Below, one piece after another: positions 28,790 through 36,578 of a stretch of 64,000 bases of DNA (position 1 is its first letter; each line of letters starts with the position of its first letter). Location of the stretch: NCBI GenBank assembly GCA_016703065.1, contig JADJCU010000006.1, positions 62,001 to 126,000 on the forward strand, written 5' to 3'. Source of the DNA: a bacterium. GTDB taxonomy: Bacteria > Electryoneota > RPQS01. The notes under the pieces were generated by a model. The model was not told the DNA's origin and made no database searches. It worked only from the letters and a program-made list of their open reading frames with translations. The translations under genes were made by a program, and so were the position numbers.

Positions 28790-29092
28790 ATGGAAGACTT
28801 CATCAGCTTTATCGTCAAGCACCTGGTTGAAAAACCGGAAGCCGTGCGTATTGAAAAGGTGCCCGAAGACTCGGGTCGAGTCCTTTACAAACTTTACGTC
28901 GGTCAAGGCGACCTCGGTCAGGTGATCGGAAAAGAAGGAAGGACCGCAAGATCACTACGCACGCTTGTCTTTGCCGCCGCCGCCAGACGGGGCATACGCG
29001 CAGGCTTCGAAATTGTTGATCCTGCGATGCCCTCCAAATCATCAGAACCTCCACATTGGGACTCGATGAGCAGCTCTGGTGAGCATGCCTGA
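28790..29092 (+). CDS. khpA: KH-domain RNA-binding protein KhpA
   Basis: A small KH-domain protein that binds RNA together with KhpB and affects cell division and elongation in other bacteria. The ATG at 28790 lies four bases after AGGAG; a GTG at 28787 would be too close to that site. It shows 'MEDFISFIVKHLVEKPEAVRIE' and the RNA-binding 'GQVIGKEGRTARSLRTLV'. The typical end is 'EIVD' near residue 78. This frame continues for about 22 further residues to a stop at 29090-29092, overlapping rimM by eight bases. The extra tail is unusual and may reflect a lost stop or a small sequence error. Confidence 0.85.
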   Translation: MEDFISFIVKHLVEKPEAVRIEKVPEDSGRVLYKLYVGQGDLGQVIGKEGRTARSLRTLVFAAAARRGIRAGFEIVDPAMPSKSSEPPHWDSMSSSGEHA

Positions 29093-29652
29093 GTTGCCAA
29101 ATCCCGATAATTTGGTTCTAATCGGGGCCGTCGTCGCTTCGCACGGTCTGCAAGGAACTTTGCGTGTTGAACCGCTTACGGATTTCCCCGGAGCGTTTCG
29201 AATCATTAAAGGCTTCGTATCTCCTGCGTGCGCGACGACTCGGTGACTTCGAAGTCTCAATCAAGCGGTGCAAGATTGCGCCAAACGGAATTCTGATCAC
29301 GCTGGACGGAATTCGAACGCGAGACGAGGCCGACAAGCTGCGCGGTGCGACGTTTGCGGTGCTTGAAGCGGACCGCTGGCAGCTTCCGCAAGACGCCTAT
29401 TACATCAGTGACTTGATCGGATGTGATGCGCACGACGAATCCGGAAATGTCGTCGGCAAAATCTCGAGTGTGATTCGGGGAGCGCAGGATATCCTGAGCG
29501 TAGACTCTACACTGGGTGAGGTGCTGGTGCCGTTTGTTCGCGAATGGGTGGGAGACGTGGACATGCGGCAGAGGCGGGTTGTCATTCGAAAGTTCAGCGA
29601 GTTGGCCGAAGCGGACGAGATACCTCCGGACGTGGGCGAACGTGGTCATTGA
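29085..29652 (+). CDS. rimM: Ribosome maturation factor RimM, frameshifted
   Basis: RimM binds S19 and helps mature the 30S head. The ATG at 29085 gives 'NLVLIGAVVASHGLQGTLRVEPLTDFP'. An extra C near 29190 shifts the frame to 'ERFESLKASYLLRARRLGDFEV'. The rest is intact: 'ITLDGIRTRDEADKLRGATFAV', then the PRC-barrel 'DAYYISDLIGCDAHDESGNVVGKI' and 'LVPFVREWVGDVDMRQRRVVI'. The combined length of about 189 residues is normal. It overlaps khpA upstream and trmD downstream by about ten bases each. Confidence 0.92.
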
Positions 29653-30358
29653 TATTCTGACAGGTTTTCCCGAGCTGTTGAGCGGACCGTTAAACGAGTC
29701 AATTGTGCAACGGGCGCTTGCCGCCGATGCCGTTGATATCTGGGTGCACCACTTGCGGCACTACACGACGGACAAGCACGGGAAGATTGATGACATCCCC
29801 TATGGTGGCGGAGCGGGGATGATCCTGATGGCGCAGCCCGTGTTTGCGTGCGTAGACGCCGTGATGGACTATCGTGCACCGATGCTGAATCCGAGGAAGA
29901 TATTTGTTTCGCCGCAAGGACGACTCCTGACGCAAGCGGCTGTTGATGAACTGGCGCAGGAACCTTGGCTCATAGTGCTATGCGGCCACTATAAGGATGT
30001 GGATGCGCGCGTTTTCGAGCGTGACAAATGGGAAGAGATTTCTGTCGGCGATTATGTCGTAAGCGGCGGCGAGCTTCCCGCAGCGCTCCTAGTGGACGCT
30101 GTAGTCAGACGGCTGCCGGGAGTGATCGGCGATCAAGCATCGGCTGACAGCGACAGTTTTGCTTCCGGTGATCTGGATGCTCCGTATTACACCAAGCCCG
30201 ACGACATTGCGGGGATGCGCGTACCGGATGTCCTGCTCTCTGGTCATCACGCGCATATCAATGAATGGCGAAGGGAGCAGCGTCGCACGCGGACGCTGAT
30301 GCGCAGGCCTGACCTGCTGCCGCCGGATTCTCAAGAGAACAAGAAAAAAGCGAAATAG
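29642..30358 (+). CDS. trmD: tRNA (guanine37-N1)-methyltransferase TrmD
   Basis: TrmD is the essential SPOUT enzyme that makes m1G37 in tRNAs reading CNN/GNN codons and prevents +1 slippage. The start is GTG 29642 ('VIDILTGFPELLSGPLNESIVQRA'), within the end of rimM. The open frame further upstream is the rimM shadow. Motifs are 'DDIPYGGGAGMILMAQPV', 'VLCGHYKDVDARV', the trefoil-knot SAM site 'SVGDYVVSGGELPA' and 'YYTKPDDIAGMRVPDVLLSGHHAHINEWR'. The length of about 238 residues is normal and the frame is intact. Confidence 0.95.
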   Translation: MVIDILTGFPELLSGPLNESIVQRALAADAVDIWVHHLRHYTTDKHGKIDDIPYGGGAGMILMAQPVFACVDAVMDYRAPMLNPRKIFVSPQGRLLTQAAVDELAQEPWLIVLCGHYKDVDARVFERDKWEEISVGDYVVSGGELPAALLVDAVVRRLPGVIGDQASADSDSFASGDLDAPYYTKPDDIAGMRVPDVLLSGHHAHINEWRREQRRTRTLMRRPDLLPPDSQENKKKAK

Positions 30359-30366
30359 AGGCTATC

Positions 30367-30735
30367 ATGAATCGCATTGCCAACTGGACGATGGACGACC
30401 TGCGGCAGGACATTCCGAGCTTTATGCCGGGTGACACGCTGAACGTCAGTGTCCGAGTTATTGAAGGCGACAAAGAGCGTCTTCAGGCGTTTCAAGGTGT
30501 TTGTATCGGTCGCCATGGCGGCGGATTGGATGAGACGTTTACGGTGCGAAAATTGTCGATGGGAATCGGGGTCGAGCGCGTTTTCCCGCTGCATTCTCCG
30601 CGCATCGCTAAGATTGAAGTCATGCGTCGTGGCCAGGTCCGTCGCGCAAAACTGCATTACCTGCGCGGTTTGACCGGCAAGAAGTCGCGGATTCGTGAGA
30701 AGGCGCGCGTTACCAGCGACTCAGCTGAGAAATAG
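30367..30735 (+). CDS. rplS: 50S ribosomal protein L19
   Basis: L19 sits at the 30S-50S interface. The 122-residue protein shows 'PSFMPGDTLNVSVRVIEGDKERLQAFQGVCIGRHG', 'TVRKLSMGIGVERVFPLHSP' and 'KIEVMRRGQVRRAKLHYLRGLTGKKSRI', which match the family along its whole length. It closes the ffh-rplS translation operon; a terminator-like hairpin overlaps its stop. The frame is intact. Confidence 0.97.
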   Translation: MNRIANWTMDDLRQDIPSFMPGDTLNVSVRVIEGDKERLQAFQGVCIGRHGGGLDETFTVRKLSMGIGVERVFPLHSPRIAKIEVMRRGQVRRAKLHYLRGLTGKKSRIREKARVTSDSAEK

Positions 30736-30753
30736 AGTCGCCCTCGGTTTTTT
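30716..30753 (+). terminator. Possible terminator of the ffh-rplS operon
   Basis: A perfect 7-bp stem (GCGACTC 30716-30722 / GAGTCGC 30735-30741) brackets the rplS stop and is followed six bases later by TTTTTT at 30748-30753. The gap between stem and T-run is longer than in a textbook intrinsic terminator. It would separate ribosomal transcription from the B12-regulated operon that follows. Confidence 0.4.
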
Positions 30754-30757
30754 GTAA

Positions 30758-30931
30758 GGCTGCAGGTGTCCGCCCACGGGCGGAAGAATAGGGAAGACGG
30801 TGTGATTCCGTCGCTGTCCCGCAACTGTGATGGAGCGAAAGCTCCCAGCCAGGAGACCTGCCCGCAGCTATCACCACCCTTCGGAGACAAGGTAATTGGT
30901 GGAGGCTCCTCGCGGACGCGAGGAGAAATTC
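30758..30931 (+). ncRNA. Cobalamin (B12) riboswitch with Shine-Dalgarno-sequestering hairpin
   Basis: The aptamer at about 30758-30868 has the AdoCbl-riboswitch core in order: AGGTG, AATAGGGAAGACGGTG, CGCTGTCCCGCAACTGTGA, the small GAGCGAAAGCTC hairpin (L5), and AGCCAGGAGACCTGCC. It is closed by GCTGC/GCAGC. The expression platform includes a strong 8-bp hairpin, CTCCTCGC (30906-30913) with GCGAGGAG (30918-30925). That hairpin buries the ribosome-binding site GAGGAG six bases ahead of the ATG at 30932. There is no T-run, so control is probably translational: B12 bound means the binding site is hidden. It governs the ECF/TonB-receptor operon at 30932-36465. Confidence 0.95.
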
Positions 30932-31489
30932 ATGAATCCTGTCGGCGGTATTTCCGGCCCGCCACTGTTGCTCACACGCGCGGCGTCCTTCGTCGCGGTA
31001 GGCATCGCGCTAGGTTATCTATTGGCCCCTGTGCCCAACGTTGAGTTGGTTACCGCAACATGCTTTTGTTCCGGTTACCTGCTTGGTTCGGGTGCGGGGG
31101 TTTTGTGCAGCGTTCTGATTGAGGCGCTGTTCGCCGGGTTTCATCCGATGGGAAGTTCATTTGGTTTGACTCTTGTTGCGCAATGCATCGGGATGGGCGG
31201 GGCGGGATTGCTCGGGGCCGTGGCGAGACGGCTAATCGGTAAGCGTACGTCGACGTGGCGCACCGCAATGATAGTCATCATCGGCGTGGCTGCCACGTTT
31301 TGGTTTGATTTGCTGACTGACCTGGCTTTCCCTGTGGCGGCCGGGTTTTCTATTGAGCAGACTATCGCCTCCTTGGCACTCGCGGCGCCGTTCGCCGCGA
31401 TTCACGTGGGCTCTAACGCATTGGTGTTCCTGTTTGTCGTCGCACCTTTATTGCCGAAACTTATTCAAATGATCGAGAATCCGCATTGA
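30932..31489 (+). CDS. ECF-type transporter S component, predicted cobalamin uptake
   Basis: A small membrane protein of about 185 residues with six predicted membrane helices, at about residues 12-32, 38-62, 78-98, 110-130, 140-160 and 163-180. The 'PNVELVTATCFCSGYLLGSGAG' and 'MGSSFGLTLVAQCIGMGGAGLLGA' blocks resemble the substrate-binding S components of energy-coupling-factor transporters of the CbrT/biotin-riboflavin type. Its ATG lies six bases behind the ribosome-binding site held by the cobalamin riboswitch, so cobalamin or a precursor is the likely substrate. The EcfA/EcfT energising module is not in the window. No BtuCDF permease is present here, so this may be the inner-membrane step. 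Confidence 0.8.
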   Translation: MNPVGGISGPPLLLTRAASFVAVGIALGYLLAPVPNVELVTATCFCSGYLLGSGAGVLCSVLIEALFAGFHPMGSSFGLTLVAQCIGMGGAGLLGAVARRLIGKRTSTWRTAMIVIIGVAATFWFDLLTDLAFPVAAGFSIEQTIASLALAAPFAAIHVGSNALVFLFVVAPLLPKLIQMIENPH

Positions 31490-33258
31490 AATCCGCGCTC
31501 CGCATCCTCCTGTTATCGTTCTTTGTAACCGCTGCGTCCGCTCAAACGCTGTCGCGTGATCGTTGGATGACTTATGCTTATGAGGATATGAACGACTGGC
31601 TGCGAAGATTACCGGGCATTGTTACGGTGGATTATGGCGTGGCCGGCGCGCCACTTGTTCTGCGTCCATGGGGACGCGAGCCCTGGATGCTCGGTGTATC
31701 GCGTAATGGAATTCCATGGCACCGCGCGAGTGACGGACTATATGAGTCTAACTTGGACTCGCCTGAGGAGTTGGACTCTTTGTCGGTCGGCCATTCAAGT
31801 GACGGCAGGCTCGGAATGATTAGCATGACAACGCGAACTTTGCCGGTCGACACGCCGTTGACAGAAATCAGCATGCGCGAGGGCTACTACGGGTTTGGCC
31901 GAGTGGATTTTGCCCATGCCCAGCGGCTCCGCCCGCAGGTGGATGTGGAGGGGCGAGGCAGGCTGTTTTGGTACGATGGATTGCGCTCGGAGATTAGCAA
32001 GTCGCGGTTTTACAATTTATCCGGGCAAGTGACATATCGGTTTAGTGAAGCATGGCACGGGTCAATCGAATATGGTGGAGCAAATGTGGACGCCCAGTCT
32101 CCGTACATCATACGACCGCAGGCCAATCTGATTCAACGACCCATGGAGTACAGCGAACGCGAATATGGCTCAGCACGACTGACACGACACTGTGAACGAA
32201 ATGCTTTGGAGTTTGGGGCGCATGTCAGACAGGACAGAGTGACACGCGAGCGCTATTTTGGTTTGCAGGAACAGATTTGGTACGGTTATGCAAGCTCGGA
32301 CTGGCATTCGAATGCGGCGCGAGTCGGAACACAATTGTCGGCTGAGCAGGTCAGGATGTCTTTTCCTGGCATTGATCGACTTGAGCAACTGACACCCAAG
32401 CTCCATCTGAACGGAGGCTGGACGTTTGCGAGGATTGAACTCGGAGCTGATGGACAGATTTCGTCCACTCGGGAAGAGGTGAGGTACGGCGAGACGAAGA
32501 GCTTTTCCCAGTTTGGCTATCACACGAGATTCGCATCGCCTGATTTTGCGACGTTCCGCGCAGTGGCTGAGGTATCAGGCGGGCAAGCAAGTGTACCGGC
32601 GTTTTGGCGGTATGCGCACTATGACGTTCGCAACTATCCACGTTTCTTTGACGAAGTCCTTGCCGATACTTCCCTGAGCTTCAGAGGCCGTAGAACGGAC
32701 GCGACGGATGAGTTCTTTAATTGGTCGGCTGGAGTCGAAACGAATGGCCGTTCATGGAATGCTTCGCTGACCTGGCAGGAACACCAAGGACAAGCCGGAC
32801 GATTCGCAATTTTGGACTCAACAGTCTGGGTCACAGATTCGCTTGCCAACCGGGACGTGCGAGGAATATCATATCAAGGGTACGCGAAACTTGCCGGGCC
32901 TTTCAGTGTACAAACAGTCGGTTCGATTCAACTTGACCTCCATGACACGCAGATACCGACAGAGAATCGTTTGTTCACTCGACTGATCTTCTCAAAGGAC
33001 TACTTCAAGTCGCCGCTGCATATTGACGCGTACGCCGCTTACGAACACATCGGGACTCGGTGGGCGGTCTCGGAGCTGGGCGGTCGTGTACTTGGACCGG
33101 TGCACGTGCTGCATGTCAGAATCGAAGCGACGATTGAGGGTGTAACCCTCGTATGGGGGGCGGAGAATTTGACGGCACAGCACTACGAATACCTACCCGG
33201 ATACATGTTGATTCGCAAAGAAGAGTATTTCGGCCTGCGATGGACGCTCAGGCTCTAA
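31486..33258 (+). CDS. TonB-receptor-like outer membrane protein in B12 operon
   Basis: A 590-residue protein starting at TTG 31486, in ATGA-like overlap with the S component. It has a signal peptide of about 19 residues ending 'TAASAQ'. Residues 24-120 look like a divergent plug domain: 'DMNDWLRRLPGIVTV', then a stretch ending in 'SDGRLGMISMTTRT'. The remainder is a run of amphipathic strands rich in aromatic residues, ending 'EEYFGLRWTLRL', as expected for an outer-membrane barrel. No clear TonB box was found. It precedes a more canonical BtuB-like receptor in the same B12-controlled transcript, so it may be a second corrinoid receptor or a partner barrel. The exact substrate is inferred from context only. 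Confidence 0.65.
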   Translation: MKSALRILLLSFFVTAASAQTLSRDRWMTYAYEDMNDWLRRLPGIVTVDYGVAGAPLVLRPWGREPWMLGVSRNGIPWHRASDGLYESNLDSPEELDSLSVGHSSDGRLGMISMTTRTLPVDTPLTEISMREGYYGFGRVDFAHAQRLRPQVDVEGRGRLFWYDGLRSEISKSRFYNLSGQVTYRFSEAWHGSIEYGGANVDAQSPYIIRPQANLIQRPMEYSEREYGSARLTRHCERNALEFGAHVRQDRVTRERYFGLQEQIWYGYASSDWHSNAARVGTQLSAEQVRMSFPGIDRLEQLTPKLHLNGGWTFARIELGADGQISSTREEVRYGETKSFSQFGYHTRFASPDFATFRAVAEVSGGQASVPAFWRYAHYDVRNYPRFFDEVLADTSLSFRGRRTDATDEFFNWSAGVETNGRSWNASLTWQEHQGQAGRFAILDSTVWVTDSLANRDVRGISYQGYAKLAGPFSVQTVGSIQLDLHDTQIPTENRLFTRLIFSKDYFKSPLHIDAYAAYEHIGTRWAVSELGGRVLGPVHVLHVRIEATIEGVTLVWGAENLTAQHYEYLPGYMLIRKEEYFGLRWTLRL

Positions 33259-35171
33259 GCCGGCTTGCGTTCTGCACGATGCTCGCGCTTGGGATATCCA
33301 CCCGCGCGGACGACGACCCAACTCCCTTCGTGACGCTGCCCGAGGTGTTGATACAATCGACGGGGTCGGGAGTTGTGAGAGCGATCGGACGTGAGGAGAT
33401 TCGAAAATGCGGCGCGCGTGATGCGGCTGGAGTATTGGATCTGATAAGCGGAATTGCCCTGCGATTTGATGCCGCTTCTGGTGGAAAAGTCTTCGCCCGA
33501 GTGGGCGGATCAAATGTGAATCAGGTGATTGTGCTGGTTGACGGAGTCCGGTATGATGATGTGGGAAGCGGCGAGGCGGACTTGTCGCGCATTCCCGCCG
33601 AGTGGATCGAGTCGATCGAGATAAGGCAGGGCGGAGGAGCAAATGGTTCAGCGATCGGCGGTGTCATCTCGATCGAGACGATTACTCCGGTCGAGAAAAG
33701 CATGAAGATTCAGGCAGCCTCATCGGCCACCGACGGCAGCCTGATGTTCATGCAGAAATGGTCGAACAAAGAAGTATCTGCTGTCGCCGGGATCATTCGT
33801 GAGCAGGGCAGCGGAAGGTATAGATATCGGATTACTGAAGAGGATGGCAACGGCGAATTCACGGAGAATCTCGGTCAGGAGTTTCGCCGTGAAAACAATC
33901 AGTCGATACGCGACTGGATTTTAGGAAAACTCGAGAGCACGGTTGGCGGAGGCAGATTGCGCGCCAGCGTCCAAACTGACCGCGTGGAATTCGGCGTGCC
34001 GGGGTACTTGGCTCCACGACCGACTCCGCAAGCGACACAAGACGAGCTGTTTCGAATCGCTCAGGCAAGTTACACTAAGATAGGCCAGCTCGGCCACGTC
34101 GGTATCGTGTTGGCGGCACAGGAACAGCATAAGGAGTATCGCGATCCCGATCCGTACAGCTTTTTGCATGAGTCACAGGAGTCTGCGGAGCGCCTGACGG
34201 CGAGTGCGACATGGAGGCGAACGGTACTGGGTACCAGTTTGTCGGCTGAGTCGCGCACTGAACGGGAACGGCTATCAAGCGGTCTGTTGGAAAACAACAG
34301 TGCGGAGCGCACTCGTTGGCAAGCCGCATTGGACGGTGTTCGTGCGCTTGACATTGATGCGCTGAAAAGACACCGCCTTCACTTTAGTGCAGGGCTGAAC
34401 ATCGAGCGATTTGGTGACGCACAACTTGAGTCGCTGCCACGCGCTGAGCTGTCGTACGCGTTTTCGGGTAAGCCGACTTGCGCGACGGGAGTTCGGTACA
34501 GCGAGTCATATCTCGCGCCGACTTTCTATTCGCTGTTTTGGAACGATGAGGTGCTCGCGCAGGGCAATCCTAACCTGAGGCCCGAATCGGGAGAGATGTG
34601 GCAGATATTTGCGAGGGCAAGTACGAGGGGTCGGTTGAAAACGTCGGTTGATATCAATGCAGCGCGCAACCGGATTGACGATCTCATCTATTGGCGGCAG
34701 GCCTTTGACGGCCGCTGGACACCGCAGAATTTGAAGCGCGCGAGAATCGAGAGTCTTTCGTGTTCCATGCGCCAACAGCTTGTTGCCGATTTATTGGCGT
34801 GCAGAGCCTCGATGGAGTGGCTTGAGGCTCGTGACCGGAGTGGCGAGAGGACGACCGACGGAAAATATCTCATCTACAGGCCAATGCGGACTGCTCGGGC
34901 TGGTCTCGACGCAAACTGGACCGGAGTGACAGGAATGGTACAAGTGCGGTGGAGTGATCGGCAGGCGGTACTTGAAACGAATTCCAAGTGGCTTCCGGCG
35001 TATACAGTGGTTGATGCGGAAGCAAGGAAGAGTGTTACATGGCGCGAGAACGAGATCGAGTTCGGCGTCCGCTGCGAAAACGTATTTGATGTCGATTACC
35101 GGCTCGTGCGGCATGCGCCAATGCCGCTCAGGCAGATTTGGGTCACAGCGAGTTTAAGGATCGGAGCTTAG
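33240..35171 (+). CDS. btuB: BtuB-like TonB-dependent receptor
   Basis: TonB-dependent outer-membrane receptor of about 643 residues from ATG 33240, overlapping the previous gene by 19 bases. An earlier in-frame GTG at 33153 would lengthen it without a signal peptide. The signal peptide is followed by a possible TonB box around 'TLPEVLIQ'. The plug has 'GAVLDLISGIALRF'-like text, 'VGGSNVNQVIVLVDGVRYDD' and 'IPAEWIESIEIRQGGGANGSAIGGVISIET', the standard plug signature. The barrel ends with 'CENVFDVDYRLV' and 'PLRQIWVTASLRI'. As the clearest receptor in a cobalamin-riboswitch operon, it is the best candidate for corrinoid import across the outer membrane. btuB is used by role; receptors of this fold carry many ligands. 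Confidence 0.8.
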   Translation: MDAQALSRLAFCTMLALGISTRADDDPTPFVTLPEVLIQSTGSGVVRAIGREEIRKCGARDAAGVLDLISGIALRFDAASGGKVFARVGGSNVNQVIVLVDGVRYDDVGSGEADLSRIPAEWIESIEIRQGGGANGSAIGGVISIETITPVEKSMKIQAASSATDGSLMFMQKWSNKEVSAVAGIIREQGSGRYRYRITEEDGNGEFTENLGQEFRRENNQSIRDWILGKLESTVGGGRLRASVQTDRVEFGVPGYLAPRPTPQATQDELFRIAQASYTKIGQLGHVGIVLAAQEQHKEYRDPDPYSFLHESQESAERLTASATWRRTVLGTSLSAESRTERERLSSGLLENNSAERTRWQAALDGVRALDIDALKRHRLHFSAGLNIERFGDAQLESLPRAELSYAFSGKPTCATGVRYSESYLAPTFYSLFWNDEVLAQGNPNLRPESGEMWQIFARASTRGRLKTSVDINAARNRIDDLIYWRQAFDGRWTPQNLKRARIESLSCSMRQQLVADLLACRASMEWLEARDRSGERTTDGKYLIYRPMRTARAGLDANWTGVTGMVQVRWSDRQAVLETNSKWLPAYTVVDAEARKSVTWRENEIEFGVRCENVFDVDYRLVRHAPMPLRQIWVTASLRIGA

Positions 35172-35172
35172 T

Positions 35173-36465
35173 ATGAGAGTATTTCTGGCAGCCCTGACGA
35201 TTGCGAGCGTGATCGCATCGGCTTCGGACAGGCTGTTTGTGGTGAACAGTCTGGATGAATCCCTGGGCTGGATCGAACTTGACGACGGGGCTTCTGATCC
35301 ACAGGCAGCGACGCTGGGTTTCCTCCCTAACGACATCGTTGCCTTGCGGGACGCGCTGTGTGTCGTGAATTCGGGCGATAATAACGTTCAAGTCATCGAT
35401 CCTGTAACGCTGCAAACGATCAGGTTAATCGAGTTGTCGGATGCCGTCAATCCGTTCGCGGCAGCAAGTCTCGGCGGCGACAAGATAGTAGTAACGGCAT
35501 CACTCAGCGGAACCGTTTCAATTGTGGATTGGCGCGCGGGGGCTGTCGATACGACTTTTCACGTCGGAGTTGGGCCGCAGTTTGTTAGTTCGATTTGGGG
35601 GAAGCTATATGTCCTTTGCACGGGAGTGGAGTATCCGGTCTTTGGGAGCGGCGTACTAAAACGCTACGACGCACAAACGTTCGAGTTCATCGACTCCCTG
35701 GTCGTTGGCATTAATCCACAGTCTCTGATCAGTGCCTGGAGCGAGATTCAGGTTTTGTGCACGGGCAACTATGACGATGTTGAAGGCAGCGTTGTCATCG
35801 TTGATACGACCGGCGGTCTGTCGATAGACACTGTCTTGCAAATCGGTGGATCGCCGATCTCGATGACTCTGGGATCTGCGCCGGGTATCGGATCGGGTTG
35901 GATCGCGGCAGGCGGATGGGCTGACGAAGGTTATGTGTTCCAGTATAACGCCGTTGAGCACGAAATCTTGCACGATGAAGGAAATCCCATCGTTATTGGC
36001 ACGGGAGCGGTCGATGTCGGGTCGCAAGGCTACGTCGGGGGATCGCTCTACGTCAGTTGCTTCAATGAGAGTGTTGTTCAAGTGCTGAATTGTTGGGGGG
36101 AGCCATCCTTGGCTATCGAGATGAGCGCGGGGCCGAGTGCGCTCGACATTTGGTTCGGACCGGTCGCGGCAGACCCGGAAACAGCACCTTTGTCCGGCCC
36201 GTTTGAAGTCGTTAACGCCTACCCAAATCCATTTAACGGTACGCTAAACTTGCTGCTCGGCGCCCCGGCCCTGCGATCGGAGACGCTGACCATATTCGAT
36301 TTGTTGGGCCGGGAGGTCGGAGCGATTCCAGTGCGGGCGGGCGAGACGTTGGTGCAGTGGCGCCCCGGGGCCGGAGCCGGGCAAGAGGTCTCGGCTGGAA
36401 TCTACTTCGCACGCTTGCGAAGTGGGGGTAATCAGGTCCCCGTCAAGGTGGTATATCTTAAATAA
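35173..36465 (+). CDS. Secreted beta-propeller with T9SS-like sorting tag, BtuG-like candidate
   Basis: A 430-residue secreted protein starting one base after the receptor stop. After a signal peptide ('FLAALTIASVIASAS') come YVTN/YncE-like beta-propeller repeats at about residues 20-335. Each repeat pairs a 'LFVVNS', 'LCVVNSGDNNVQVID' or 'LYVLCTG' strand with a 'TVSIVDW' type strand. Residues of about 350-430 form a secretion-system C-terminal sorting domain: 'VNAYPNPFNGTLNL', 'LTIFDLLGREV' and 'SAGIYFARLRSGG'. In Bacteroides, btuB operons encode BtuG, a surface beta-propeller lipoprotein that captures B12 with very high affinity. This protein has the same fold class and gene position but a sorting tag in place of a lipid anchor. 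The B12 role is inferred. Confidence 0.78.
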   Translation: MRVFLAALTIASVIASASDRLFVVNSLDESLGWIELDDGASDPQAATLGFLPNDIVALRDALCVVNSGDNNVQVIDPVTLQTIRLIELSDAVNPFAAASLGGDKIVVTASLSGTVSIVDWRAGAVDTTFHVGVGPQFVSSIWGKLYVLCTGVEYPVFGSGVLKRYDAQTFEFIDSLVVGINPQSLISAWSEIQVLCTGNYDDVEGSVVIVDTTGGLSIDTVLQIGGSPISMTLGSAPGIGSGWIAAGGWADEGYVFQYNAVEHEILHDEGNPIVIGTGAVDVGSQGYVGGSLYVSCFNESVVQVLNCWGEPSLAIEMSAGPSALDIWFGPVAADPETAPLSGPFEVVNAYPNPFNGTLNLLLGAPALRSETLTIFDLLGREVGAIPVRAGETLVQWRPGAGAGQEVSAGIYFARLRSGGNQVPVKVVYLK

Positions 36466-36503
36466 ATAATAATTTAGAAAACAACTCTTCGGAGTCGAAC
36501 GGG

Positions 36504-36532
36504 TTGCGAGTATGCCAAGAATATCGTATCTT
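36504..36532 (+). promoter_or_regulatory. Possible promoter for trpS
   Basis: TTGCGA at 36504-36509 and TATCTT at 36527-36532 are separated by 17 bases, each with four of six consensus matches. They lie in the 113-base gap between the propeller gene and trpS, which holds no other clear element apart from a short ACTC-TTCG-GAGT hairpin. A start near 36539 would leave a leader of about 40 bases. This is weaker than the other promoters in the window. Confidence 0.35.
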
Positions 36533-36578
36533 CATAGATTACCTAAGGTAGACTCCTAAATCCGCCCCATTTTCTCTC

